Below are positions 23,831 to 35,288 of a DNA stretch of 64,000 nucleotides, in pieces (the stretch's first letter is position 1; each line of letters starts with the position of its first letter). The stretch is from Andrena cerasifolii (lineage: Eukaryota; Arthropoda; Insecta; Hymenoptera; Andrenidae). The stretch spans positions 8,432,001 to 8,496,000 of the forward strand of contig NC_135121.1 in NCBI RefSeq assembly GCF_050908995.1. Reading direction: 5' to 3'. The notes beneath the pieces were generated by a model. It made no database searches, was not told the origin of the DNA, and was given only the letters and a program-made list of their open reading frames with translations. The position numbers and the translations under genes were made by a program.

Positions 23831-25740
23831 GAGTAAGTGACGAACGACAGGACAGAATGGCACTTTCGTCGGCATCTGCCGCGAGTCGAGGATCAGGGAA
23901 TCGATCGGCTGGCTGGTATCGAAGCTCGTTGACCGGGGTGATCGATGAAACGGCATCTTCCCGAAAGACTATCATTTTCTGGCGATCGGGGGAATCAAAT
24001 CGAGCAGGGCTGTATATCACCGGCGTTCCCAGCTCACCGGGCCAAGACAAGATCTCCTTTTCGTGCCCTTCGTTCCGGGAGCCAGGAGGACGATAGAAGC
24101 GGCGAGGCCCGGTCTCGTCGCCCGAGGGCGCCCGAGGAAAGGCTCGAGAGGATCGCCCGGATCCTCGACGGCCCCGATCATTAATCTCTCGAATCGAATC
24201 TCGAGTGCCTCAGGACGATTGGAAAAGGTGGATACGCCGCGTGGCTCTTACGGCTCGCACGCTCGGGCTTTTCCTCGGCCCGCCGTACGAGTTTTTCTAT
24301 GTCGACGGCTCTTATAAGCCCGTACACCTTTCTCGACGTCCCGGCGGCGGTCGTGGCCGTGGAAGGAGAGAAAAGTTGGTCGGAGGTCGAAATCGTGGCT
24401 CGTCGAGAGGGATGAAATGGGAAGGCGAAACGTAGAGGGTGAACGGGTGGTAGTGGGAGAAGGGTCGGTCGGTCGGAGGTTCCATTTTGTTTCTCTGCCG
24501 GCGTGTGGCGGCGCGATAGCAGCGGCACTCTGTCAGACCGTGACGTTATCACGACACCCCTTCTACTACCTAGCCAGGGGGTGCTCCGCACCCCTTTCCA
24601 TCCACGGCCCCCCTACGAGCCACGGGTACAACGTGGATCACGCCAGGGGTTGCCTGACTGGCTGCCGTACCTTCTCTCTCTTTCTCTTTATCTTCCTCCC
24701 CCGATTTCTCTCGGCGTTCCCTCTCCAAGCGTAAGACCACGAACCCTCTCGGTGCGAGGCGGGAGGAAAGCCACGAGCAGAGCCGCGATAAGATTGTGTA
24801 ACGGGCCGAAGGGGTTAGAATTTCACTGTGAAACGCGCGGGAAACGTTTTTGCATTCTAAACGCTCGCTTAACCCAGCTACGCCGGGGCACCTGTTCTCT
24901 ACCCGTCGTCCTGCGATCCAGCGGATACCCAGTCGATGGATCTCCGCCGTATTTCTCACGTATGGTGGTAAATATTCCCCAGAATGAACGAGTGCAAGTC
25001 CGTGCACTTGAAGAAGTCACGATAAATATCTGCTCTGCGCCGAAACGTGCGAAGCATGAAAGCGTTGCTCCCTGGGGCAACACTTTCCCATTGACGAGCT
25101 TGTGCAAGAATCTTTGCACACGGTGTCGGGGTGCGATACAGCGATCGAGGCTGTAATCGGAGCCGTAACCTGGCGCTCGTGATTAATCGCGCCCATCGAG
25201 GATTATAATTAGCGTTTTGGCGAGGGTTTACGCGAGTCGGGGCGCGCCGATAGCGAGAGATTCGACTGGCGCGCGCCAGCCGGGCAAATAAACGAAACGG
25301 AGACAAATTTGTCGGCCCAGGCAACGAGTGGCTCGCGGAAAAGAGCAGAAAACGCGGGTCGCTGTGTCGTCGGTGTCAACGGCGACTGGTCGGAGACGAC
25401 AAACGCGACACGTGCGAGGGAAGACGGAAGAAACGGAGACAGAGCGATAGAGAGGGCAGGGGAGGACACAGAGAGAGGGATGAAAGCAGTGGTATATGAT
25501 TTCGGATCGGAGCCAAGAACATTTCAGAGATCCCTCTCGGATCTAACCAGGTATGCAGGCAGCGGGTTGAAAATAAGCAGCGACACGCCATCAACATAGC
25601 ATCGCATAGCGAAGGGAGCCTCGCGTTTGACTTTTTTGCCAGCTGGCAGCCTGTTATAGCGGCAGATGATCTCCGAGTCGAGTTCTCCTCAACCCCACCT
25701 CACCCTCCTCGCCCTTCCACCATCTCCTTCTTCTCTTTCT

Positions 25741-25799
25741 TCATCATCTTCTTCTTCTTCTCCTTCGTCGTCGTCGCCGCCGCCGTCGTCGTCGTCGTT
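25741..25799. repeat. (CTT)n-(TCG)n compound microsatellite
   Basis: Cytosine- and thymine-rich triplets run from TCATCATCTTCTTCTTCTTC into TCGTCGTCGTCG, CCGCCGCCG and TCGTCGTCGTCG. It produces poly-Ser and poly-Pro shadows in open frames. Confidence 0.9.
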
Positions 25800-27583
25800 A
25801 CTCTTCTTCTTCCCTTTTCTCCTGGTCCTCTCTCGGTTCCCTCCCTTCCTTTTATTTCGACTCCTTATTTTCTCCGCGCGTCGGAGAAGGCGACCGAGGC
25901 GACTCCATCATTTCTCAGAGGCCCGTGCTCCGTGCCTCCATCTGATCGTAAAAACGCGCCACTTTTGTTCCCCTCCGAGGGATAATATCGTCGGGCATGT
26001 ATAGCCGTGTACGCGTACCGAAAGAACGAGAATCGAGCTCCGCGGGTCGAAGAAAAAGAGCTGTACTCCGGGAGGAGGTGTGCGCGACCTGAGTCAGCCA
26101 GAAAAATGAATGGAAAACTGTGTAGTACACAGCGCTACGTAGCCAAATCAGATGGCCCTGGAATCCTCCATCAGAGGGGTACAGAACGGAGGCAGAAGAA
26201 ACGATGTAACCCATGATTAATCTGTGTGACTAGTGCACTTGTATCGAGTGGACGTTCAAGTAGGTATGAATATAATCTTTCAGAGCTCCAATGTTCAACT
26301 TGCCAGTTCCCAAAGATCCAGCAGCTCGCAAGATACATGGACCCAAAAGGGACAGGGACGAGGGCGTCCCTGGCAAAGCGAAGAAACAAAAGGTAGAAAT
26401 CTACGATCTCTATCGGGTCCTCAGAAAGCAGCGGCGTGGAACTCGATTCCAAATCTCATCATCGTTCCATCACCAATCGGAGACACGGATCGTGGGATCG
26501 TGGAGGCCCCAGGGACTACGGGTTCGAGCGATCACCAGAAGGCGTCGTCTCCTGGCCGTGGAGGCATCAAATATCGCGAAGGAAGTTTCTTCTGTTCCGA
26601 GAATCTGGCCAGGCCCGCGATGGTTGTTAGTTTCGGGTTTAAACAAAAATAATTAATCAGCTCGGCCCGTCCGTTTCGCCGGCGGCTCGTCGTCGTCTTC
26701 CTCCCGCCTTCTTCTGTTCTTATAGCCACCTCTCTTTCCGCCCCTCCCCTGTCCACCCCCTGGTATCCATTACATTATACATCACCGTGGATACTCGAAT
26801 TCTAATTTATTCACGGGACGACTCTTCGGGACGAAAGTTTCATCCGCTTCGATCCTCTGTCTCTCTTCTCGCGTTTCTACGCTCTTTTTCTCCCTCCATC
26901 GTGCCCTATAAATCTCTCGGGCGTCCCGTAATTGTCGCGATCCTCGCTCCAAGGGGCTCCTCCAGGGCCGACGAAAAAAGAGATTTTTAAGACGCTGCTA
27001 CCAGTGGGATCATCGCCGTTCGCGCTCGATTCTCCTTGCTGCCCGGCGACTTTGTCTCGCGAGACATTGTAAAGTAGATTTGAAGGAGTTTTCGGAAGGA
27101 GGAACGTTGTCTCCTCGCGAAGTGGCTCGAATTTCTCGAAATCGAATGAGCCACGCATCAAGGGAAGGCCAAGATTCAAGGATGAAAAAGAGACAGGGAA
27201 ACGCGAGACCGTTCCCCACCGCGAGGAGCGCTTTAACCGAGCCCCGTGATTTATCGGCGGGACGTAGGCGTCTCAGCCGTTGAATTTCACCGAGCAAGCG
27301 TAAATGAAGCGTCTAACGACAATCTCGCCCGCGAAGAAAGCTGCGACAAAAGGCAGACCTGGGGGTGGAGGTCGCTCGGGGAGCATCAGGACCTCGCCGT
27401 TTTCCTTCCGTCTCCGCGAGTTTGCATCGTTCCGGCCGTTTTTCGTCGTCGAGATCCCCCTAGACGGCTCCACCCCAGGGCTCCCTCAATTTCAGCGAGC
27501 AGGAACGAAGATTACGGTCGCGAGCGAGCTGGAAGTAACACGAGCGAGCGAAGTGGCCGCGCCGGAAGCCCGAAAATACACCG

Positions 27584-27602
27584 CTCTCTCTCTCTCTCTC
27601 TC
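27584..27602. repeat. (CT)n microsatellite
   Basis: An uninterrupted CTCTCTCT run lies just left of the TTAA element at 27614. Confidence 0.85.
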
Positions 27603-27613
27603 GTTATTTCTCT

Positions 27614-28163
27614 TTAAGGGGTATTCTACCCAAAAATTCTAATTTTTTTTTGGTTCGATTTTCAAATATTTTAGGGTTTCGAAAATATGTCTCTAAAATA
27701 TTAAGGTGAAATTCGAAAAACTCCCAGAGTTATAGGGGCTTAAGGCCGCAGCGTGGCCGGCAATCGTTCCCTCGACTCTTGTATCTAAAGAGGCTATGAC
27801 TGCCAGCAGAGAAGAGAGAGCTGCCCAACATGATTTTTTTGAGGCTCAGGAAGGTTTCCTCTACGGTCTTGGTATACCAGATTAGGGATAAGTTACAGAA
27901 ATTAGTTGTTATCTACCGCAACTTCAGTCTATAGGTCGTACTGCGTGAAAAACTTTAAGTTTTTGATGACATGACCTGCGCTTCGGCGTCTAACTTGTAC
28001 GAATTTCAATATAATACATTCCAAAAATTTGTGTTGATAGTTCAAACACTGCTAAATATGTGTGCAAAACCCCTGTCCTGTAAGTGCGATAGGTTTTCCG
28101 GAATTAATTTCCAAATATCACCTTCAAAAACGAGTGTCTAGAGTAAGTAGAATACCCCCTTAA
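27614..28163. mobile_element. TTAA-flanked piggyBac-type MITE
   Basis: TTAA-GGGGTATTCTACCC at the left faces ...GTAGAATACCCCC-TTAA at the right, giving a 12-13-bp inverted repeat inside a TTAA target duplication, the piggyBac hallmark. The 550-bp interior is non-coding. Its right 200 bases recur at 51282-51475, and its left tip resembles that of 12967. It may have been mobilised by a piggyBac-like transposase. Confidence 0.75.
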
Positions 28164-30329
28164 ACAACGATACTGCAGAAATGGACGTTCCGTGTCTCTT
28201 TCCCTTAACCCTCTCCCCTTGAACCCGAATTTCTTCTTCGTTCATCGAGTGGCGAGTGGAACGCGGACACGGTCGGCATACCAAAGGACGAGGGAGGACG
28301 CGAGTGGGAACGGAGCAACAAGGTCGTGGTAAAGAGAAAAGAAACTGTAGAAACGCGTCGGAGTAATGAGGAGGGAAAAGCCGTGGCGAGGAGCGCGAAG
28401 AGGAAACGTTAAGAGAGCGATGGAGGATGATAGAGGGAGAGAGATAGGGAGAAGGATCAAGGGAGGGCCTGGAGCGGGTGGTAGGTGTAAACTGTGGACG
28501 AGGGGCGAGGCGGAGCACGCGGGTTGCTCGCGGAGATTTATGACAGGCGTTAAGCAGTAATGAAATTGCTCGTTGCTCGTTCCTCGAGGGGTGTGGAAGG
28601 GATGGGAACCGAGTGGGACCCACACGGAGGTTCGACGTTGTTGGAGGCGCGCGAAGTCGGGCTGGGTGGTGGTGGTGGTGGTGGTAGTGATGGAGAAAGG
28701 TGGAATGGCTGAGGGGCGGGGGAGAGGGTTGGTCGGTGCAGCGTACAGGAACGGTCACGTGGCGCAATTACCTCTCGCCAGCTGTGTATCCACGCTATTC
28801 TCTGAAGGACTTTTAATCGCGCCACCCTTCCGACTTCTTCCTTTGCCGTTGTGTCGTTTATCGCGTGTCGTAAAGATACGGAACGCCCGCTAAATCCACC
28901 GCTCGCGCTGCCGCGCAGGCCGGCGATCTACCGCGGGGAAGGTGTAACGAGAGTTTTATGCTGTTCACGAGTATCGGGACCGCACGATGGTCGCGATTAA
29001 CGCGCCACTTGGCGAGTATTTGCAAACGATCGCGTGAAAACTGGTATTGTCGGTGAGACCGGGACGAGGCACCGATATCAACTCAGATCTTCTAGAAATT
29101 GAAGACGCGTAGGTAACCATTCTTAACTTCCAATCAACATTCGACGAAACACCTTTGCACTTCTCCACGCGGTTGTAAAAGATCAAAGCTTGTTTCCGAA
29201 TTTGTCGTTCGCTTCTCCACGGAGAATAGGCCACGTGGGTTCCGTTTCCACTGATCGCCCGAGAGTTCGGGTTACGGAAGCGAGCCAGGGTGTATCCAGA
29301 ACGTGTACTGGAGGGAATTCGACACGGGAACAGGTCGATCGATCACCGGTGGCGTAGAAGCAAGCGCACTGCCGCGAGACAACGCGGCCAGGAGAAGTCG
29401 CCGACGCGCTGATCGTCGCTCGAGCACCACCTGTTCCGTGATCCGAGCGTCGGAGTGTCATGTGGCGTTGTCGGCTTCCCCGGATCGTCTCACTTTTGTG
29501 CGTACGACACGAATTTTTGCCAGGACAACTGGTCCTTTGTTCGCGACGTTGATCCGCGAAAGGGGGACCCTTTGTGCCTCGCCACGCTTCGGCCGCGAGC
29601 GAACGTGGGTGTCGCGGACACGCCACAGGAATACGTTCTCCACTACAACAGCGTCTCTCAAACTACGCGCCCGAATGGGCTTTAACTAGAACCACCGCCC
29701 TGACAGTTTTCCCGTGGGGTGGGCGACGAGCATCGACGTTAATTGCCGTGTAAGCTTACCTAAACTTAACGGGGGGGAATAGCGCGGCCACGCCGTGTCG
29801 TTCGCGAGTAACTCGGCGGATATCGAGGAAATACGCTAGGAACGGTCCTGGATTTGACGTAGGAATGCCAGGCGTGCAGGAGGGCCGAACGGGAGGGGCC
29901 ACCCTCCGGATATCAAAAACTGTTATGAGGGCGAGAACGGTCGGAAAAAAATTCGCCGAGCCAAACGAAATACGTATCCGCATCCGACCGCAAGCTTCCA
30001 TTTCCGGTCCCCGGCTGACGCTGGCCCACTATACTTCCGCGACATTTATCCTGGTTTATCCTGAGCCTGGAGACTGTATCGGAGGGGGCTGGGAAGGGAG
30101 AGCGCTCTCTCGGGGGAGGTTCTTCGACGATAGATCTTGTACCGTGGATACGCTTCGAATCCCTGGCACCGGTCCACTCTACGCGCAAACTGTGACATTC
30201 GGTACGCGTCGCGAAAACTTTAGGCAGCTACGTTATCTGCTTGACGGGCGAAAGAATAATAATAACTCTGTATCAGAGTTGCGCGTGATTGGGATCGTGG
30301 GATTGCACAGTGGTCTGGATACCTACTTT
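28164..30329. other. intronic sequence, no gene seen
   Basis: GC-rich; a long Pro/His/Ser-rich frame on the minus strand at 28138-28767 is a shadow of purine-rich plus-strand sequence and a (GGT)n run at 28664-28686. TTTATGACAGGCG near 28538 resembles a Hth/Meis TGACAG site. Confidence 0.35.
28664..28686. repeat. (GGT)n microsatellite
   Basis: GGTGGTGGTGGTGGTGGTAG, giving a poly-His/poly-Val shadow. Confidence 0.85.
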
Positions 30330-31321
30330 TAGCGGCCTAAATTCTAATTTTTCTCAAACTTGGTGATCAAGGGTTTTTGAAGTCACTGATAATGGATCTG
30401 ACACCAAAGATGCAAAATTCAAGACGGCGGATTCAAATTTATAGCCAAAATTGATAACACCTTTATATCGATTTTTTCCATTGCAAATTCATTTTCTATC
30501 ATATAATTCGACTATTTATCTAAATTATTAATAAAAAACACTATTATTACTAACAAAAAATATTTTCGTGGCGAAAATTAAATATCAAATTTTTTCCGCA
30601 CAAATTATTATTTTATCACGGAATTCAATTAAATACTTATATTTTTGTAAAAAGCACGCCTGTACTAGAGAAGAAAAGGGGAAAAAGAATCAGTTCTATC
30701 ATTATGTTTAACTAAATAAATATGTATAACTAAGCTAATAAATAAGTGTTATACATATAAACGCAATGAAACATCTGAAAATGTCCGTTTCTTCCAAATC
30801 GCTACTCAAGCGGGAATGCAGCTACACGCGTCTAGGACGCCCAAATACCTCGAGCATCATTTCTAAAAGTCTGCATAAAATTGAAGACTGCAGGAGACTG
30901 CACTTGAAATTTGCGTGCTCTTGTTAGCAATTGTGTGAGCTTTCATGTAAGAAATGTCCGGCGTTAATCACTCTTAATCATTTTTTTAAAAGCCTTCTCA
31001 AAGTTTCAATTGATATAAACATTGCACTCTTTGTACATCGACTAAAAAATGCTTATGGCACATATAAATAAATGAAATATACTTCTTTATATAGATAACT
31101 GTATAATACAAACACGTATTTTGATATTCAATAATGAGTAATTAAAACAATTAGATTCACATAAAATTTCATGATTTTGTCTTCGTAATATTATATCTAA
31201 TCAAAGAATCGTCTAAAAAAGGAAAGGTATGCGGATTTAGAAGCTCTGGAGGGTTGTCAATTCATACAAAAAAAATTACATTATAAAGTTAAAGTTGAGA
31301 AATTGAATTTTGGTCACCCTA
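30330..31321. mobile_element. A+T-rich TA-flanked element with degenerate inverted repeats
   Basis: Left TA-GCGGCCTAAATTCTAATTTT then TCTCAAACTT, and right (complement) TA-GGGTGACCAAAATTCAATTT then CTCAACTT, align over about 35 bases with gaps. The 990-bp interior is strongly A+T-rich and bounded abruptly by CpG-rich DNA. A CAAGACGGCGGATTCAAATT word near 30419 resembles CCGCCATTTTAAATTTTAC near 38850 inside another element. No transposase is recognisable. Confidence 0.5.
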
Positions 31322-33739
31322 ACCGAGACTACTGTGGATTGGTGGAATATGTCATAAAAAATCAACGATAATTACCAAGTGTATGGTGGAAGGCGCGAGG
31401 GGCAGCTCCGTATGATATTGCTATGAATATTTCAAACATTTCGCCACCGTAGAGGACAGCTAAGTCGATGGAAAGGCGCGAGTTAGCGGCCCCGCGTTTT
31501 AATTTGACGCCGGCCTTATCACGATTTAATGTTCCGGCTTATTGCCCCGGCCCGATAAGAGCCAGGTAACAGCGCAGCCATCGGCTTCATTTGCATTTCT
31601 GTTTTTGCAACGCGAAATTTCCTAGCGGCCGTGTCACGCACGTGCGTGCGCGTTAGAACGGAACAGGGAGAAAATGGAGGAACCGAGGAGAATGGATACG
31701 GCGAAGGGACGCAGACATCGAGGGCCAGACCAAACGCTCCGGCCGGCCAACTACGCGATGGTTATGGCAAACGGCCAATCAAACTCCATTCGACCAAGTC
31801 GCTGGATGACGTTGGATAAATACGTCGCGCGTTCACGATTCCAGCTATCCTTCCACGCGAGTAATTCCCCGTCAATAGAGTGGATGTCGAACTAATACCG
31901 GGTTAGGAGACTCGTGTTATGCCCCTAATCTCCATTCCAGCCACTGTTACTCCCCATATCAATGTCTCTCCCTTTCCTTCAACGTCAGCCAGAGCAGCTG
32001 AATTCGAGTGATAAAACAGCTCCGTTATTTCTGCTTAATCGTGTGTCCCCGATCGGAGAGGCCCAGCAGAGCGAGCGCGCAGGTGAACAAGTTTCGGGGC
32101 ACGAAGTGTCCTACGGTGGTCGGCGGAGCGTCGGCGGACAGGTCCATCCCCGAGGTATTCGATGCATCGGGAGCTTTTGCGGGAAATAAATTTCGAAAGC
32201 GACGCGGCTCTGGCTCGTCCGCGACAAGAGAAGTGGATGTTTTCGAGGGCGTCGCGCGGTGCATTGTTTGCCGTGAGAACCCCGCCGCGGAGATGCGCAG
32301 AGAGATATTGCGAAGAGATGGAGAGAGAACGAGGAGACAGCGGGCAGGCAGGGGAGAAAGAGAGGCGAGAGAGGAGCCAGTGAGAAAGGGAGAAGGGAGA
32401 ACAGAGCTCTGGCATCGATCTAGTCGTCGGTTCGGCCGGGGGCGGAGCAGGGACACAGGTGCTTCTCCGCGTCTACAGGCTTAGTGTCTGAACCAGCCCC
32501 AGAACCACCTCTGCGAATCAGCCTTGATAGCGGCCACCGGCTGCTCCATATAGTCATGGTCGGGACTCGCGTTGGAATTAGGCGATAGCGTTCTCCCACC
32601 GTGCGACAGACGTCACTCTGTGTGTATTTCACATGCACAGGATGATAATTCATCGCACAGCGAACTGTGAATGCCTCTCTACTCGCGCAGCATCCCTTGC
32701 CCCCCCCGTAAACACACCTCGCAACCCTCTGGCCGCGAAAGCGTTACGCGTTTAACACGAACTGCAGGTGAAGAACCACGGCGATCCCCGACGAGGTGGC
32801 GATACCAAGAAGATCGGGCGATTTCGGGGCAGCGCGAGAGGGCAAGAAGTAAGAAAGCAACGATCGCGGGCCAGCACGGTCGGCTTTCTCGCCCTCAGGA
32901 TCGGAATGCAGATGGCATTGTCCCGGGGCGCCAATGGGTTTCGCGTCGGAGCCGAAGGCGTTGATGAGTCGGCGCGGGCCACGGATGTTTTCTACGGTCT
33001 CGCGTTCTCTCGGCTCTCCCGGTTGCTCGGGCCCGATGCTCATTCTCGCCCGTGAAAGACAGCGGAATGCGATTCGCCGAGTCCCCGCCGACCCAACTAT
33101 CGCTCTATACGCAACCGCAAAAACTCGGCCCTCGGCGTCGTTTCGACGCTCGAGCCTCGCTCGAGGGCGCTCTGTTTCTCTTGTTGCATTCGATCGCAGA
33201 AACGTCTGCGAACTTCTGCGAACGTCCGCCGCCAGGGGTCGTGCAAACGCCAAAGACGCGAGATTTTAGAGCGAATGTTGGCCGAGGTTCGAAGACGTTC
33301 GCGACGAGGGATGGAGAGCAGCCGCGGACGAGAGGCTAGGAGTCCTCGGAGATGACGCGTGACGGAGAGGGCGTCCCTGACGAGTTTGACCGCGATTGAT
33401 GCTGGCACACTGGCGCGCGGATCTTCGATGCGAACGATAGACGACACGTCGGAGTCACTTCCAGCCGTAATCCGACACGGTCCGTGTAATATAATGTAGA
33501 GAGGCTGCGTAAGGGGCCCGGAGCTATCTCGGTTTTGCCACTCGGCTGTATAAGGTTACGGCATACATGACGCTACACCCTGGCTCCTCTCCCTCCCTAT
33601 ACTACGGCAACGGCTATGATCTCTGGCGAAAAAAGTACGACCGAGACGCGCGTCTTCGAGGGATTCGCGTAATCACGAGTGGAAAACGCGAACGCTGCGA
33701 GTTGCCACGATCACTAACTCCTTTTCTGATTATCTTGTT
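31322..33739. other. intronic sequence, no gene seen
   Basis: CpG-rich; a strongly purine-rich stretch (32290-32410) makes Arg/Glu-rich frames on one strand and Ser/Pro/Leu frames on the other. No exon is supported. Confidence 0.35.
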
Positions 33740-35242
33740 TTTTTTTCTAATCTCAGGTCCCAATGTAAAACCATCTCCCGGAACTGTTAGAATTTTTTCG
33801 CTTCCACATCTGAAAGTACTCTTCTTAAGGAGCACAGAACTTTTTGGAAATTTGTTCATAACCTCAGAAATGACTCCTCTCTCTCGCCCTTCCCATATTT
33901 CCTTTAATGGCCAGGTATCCAACACGGATATATCATTTCCTGTCTAATTGCTTAGAAAGTGGTCTGCAGGTTGATCTATACCGACCTACGTAAAAGCTTT
34001 TGATACTACTGACCATCCGACCCTTCTTTCTAAGCTTCACTCCCTCGGCCTCCACGGTGCATTTCTTGCCTGGCTCTCCAGCTACTTGTCTAACAGAATT
34101 CAGATACTTAAGTATAATAATTTCCTATCTAAGGAGATTGCTGTTCTTTCTGGTGTTCCCCAGTGCTCTCACTTGGGTCCGCTTCTTTTATTCTGTACAT
34201 TAATGATATAGCCGAAGACTTTTTACATTGTAAGTTTCTACTTTTTGCAGACGATCTAAAGATTTATAGACAAGTTACGAGTGTGTCTGATGCTCTTTTA
34301 ATACAGTCTTTTAACTTATCTAAGTGTCGTGTTATCCGTTTTTGCCGTAAATATAATAAAGTAATGTTCCGTTACTCCATTCAAGCCTCATCTTTGTTAT
34401 CTATACTTTTTAGTACTTTAACGTTCCATTATCATTATCAACATATTGTTGACTGCACGTATAGAACACTAGGTTTTAATCACCGCATCTCTAAGTTATT
34501 CTCTAACATCTCTACACTCCGGAATCTTTATAACTCGTCCTATTCTCGAATATGGATCCGTTATTTGGGCTTCCTATTATAAATGCCACTCTGTATTAAT
34601 CGACAGTGTGCAGCACAGGTTTCTTAGACTGGCATCATATCTTAGGGAATCACCTATGTCTTTACTTTGCCATAACTATGACTTCATGCTGTCGCGCCTT
34701 GGACTAATGAGCCTTGATCAACGCCGTGCCGTTGCCGACCTTTTATTTGTATATAAACTCATCAACCATTCTATCTCATGTCCTCAAATCCTTGAAAAAC
34801 TTACTTTTTATGCACCGGAGTGTTGCCTTAGAAAACATACTCTCTTCCTTCCTGAGGCACATCGTACACTCTACGGCTACTATAATAGTCTTAATCGACT
34901 TCTAATAACTTCGAATCGGTACTGTAACTCTGTTGACTTCTTTAATAATTCCTATAATTCCTTCAATCACTCTGCTCTGATCGCTGCTCGTAGTTCCCAT
35001 GCCCCATAACTTTTACTATTATCTTTACTGCTATTATTATTACTACGATTTTTTTATATCTAGTTTGTCACTATCATTAATGGTTCTTTTGCGTTTACTT
35101 CTCTGCTTTTGTTTCTTTTAATTATTTTTCTTTTATACTTTCTAATTGTTTGTTCTATGCTTGCGCGACTGCGATTTGTACTTTTTACAACAAAGGCTTT
35201 ATCCCGCTGATATACTTAAATAAATAAAATAAGATAAATAAA
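33740..35242 (+). pseudogene. 5'-truncated non-LTR (LINE) retrotransposon reverse transcriptase
   Basis: The plus strand encodes, in three frames, the parts of a LINE reverse transcriptase in order. They are a pre-finger TFWKFVHNLR (near 33830), KAFDTTDH (near 33988), a SGVPQ segment (near 34150), YINDI then the catalytic FADD box (LLFADDLKIY, near 34240), and the thumb and C-terminal region (VQHRFLRLASYL near 34605, then SRLGLMSLDQRR, ending at a stop at 35009). Frameshifts and stops break it in at least three places, so it is dead. A T-rich 3' part ends in an AAATAAATAAAATAAG-type tail near 35242. The C-terminal style suggests the jockey superfamily (moderate confidence). The 5' half, with the endonuclease and ORF1, is missing. 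Confidence 0.9.
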
Positions 35243-35288
35243 AATCACGGAACCACTGAGGCACGATTCCGCCGCGGTTTCCGTGATT
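35243..35288. other. inverted repeat directly after the LINE tail
   Basis: AATCACGGAACC (35243-35254) faces GGTTTCCGTGATT (35276-35288), a 12-13-bp stem with one bulge and a 21-base loop. AATCACG also occurs at 33671-33677, left of the LINE, so the first arm may include a short target-site duplication. Confidence 0.5.

Larger units (their letters stand above)
23831..27613. other. intronic sequence, no gene seen
   Basis: CpG-rich with many overlapping frames. It holds a pyrimidine-rich CTT/TCG microsatellite (25741-25799). A weak exon-like segment on the plus strand at 26284-26392 is discussed under findings. Confidence 0.35.

Noticed and set aside
24503..25156. 217-codon plus-strand open frame
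   Set aside because: No recognised domain, overlapping frames on both strands, no splice or start context.
25741..25799. Poly-Ser/Pro open frame at 25666-26004
   Set aside because: It is a translation of the compound microsatellite, not a gene.
28138..28767. 209-codon minus-strand frame with poly-His, Pro and Ser runs
   Set aside because: The composition is explained by a purine-rich plus strand and the (GGT)n microsatellite, and the frame runs into the TTAA element.
35243..35288. Rho-independent-style terminator appearance of the hairpin
   Set aside because: Eukaryotic context. It sits at the end of a LINE tail, so a terminator reading is inappropriate.
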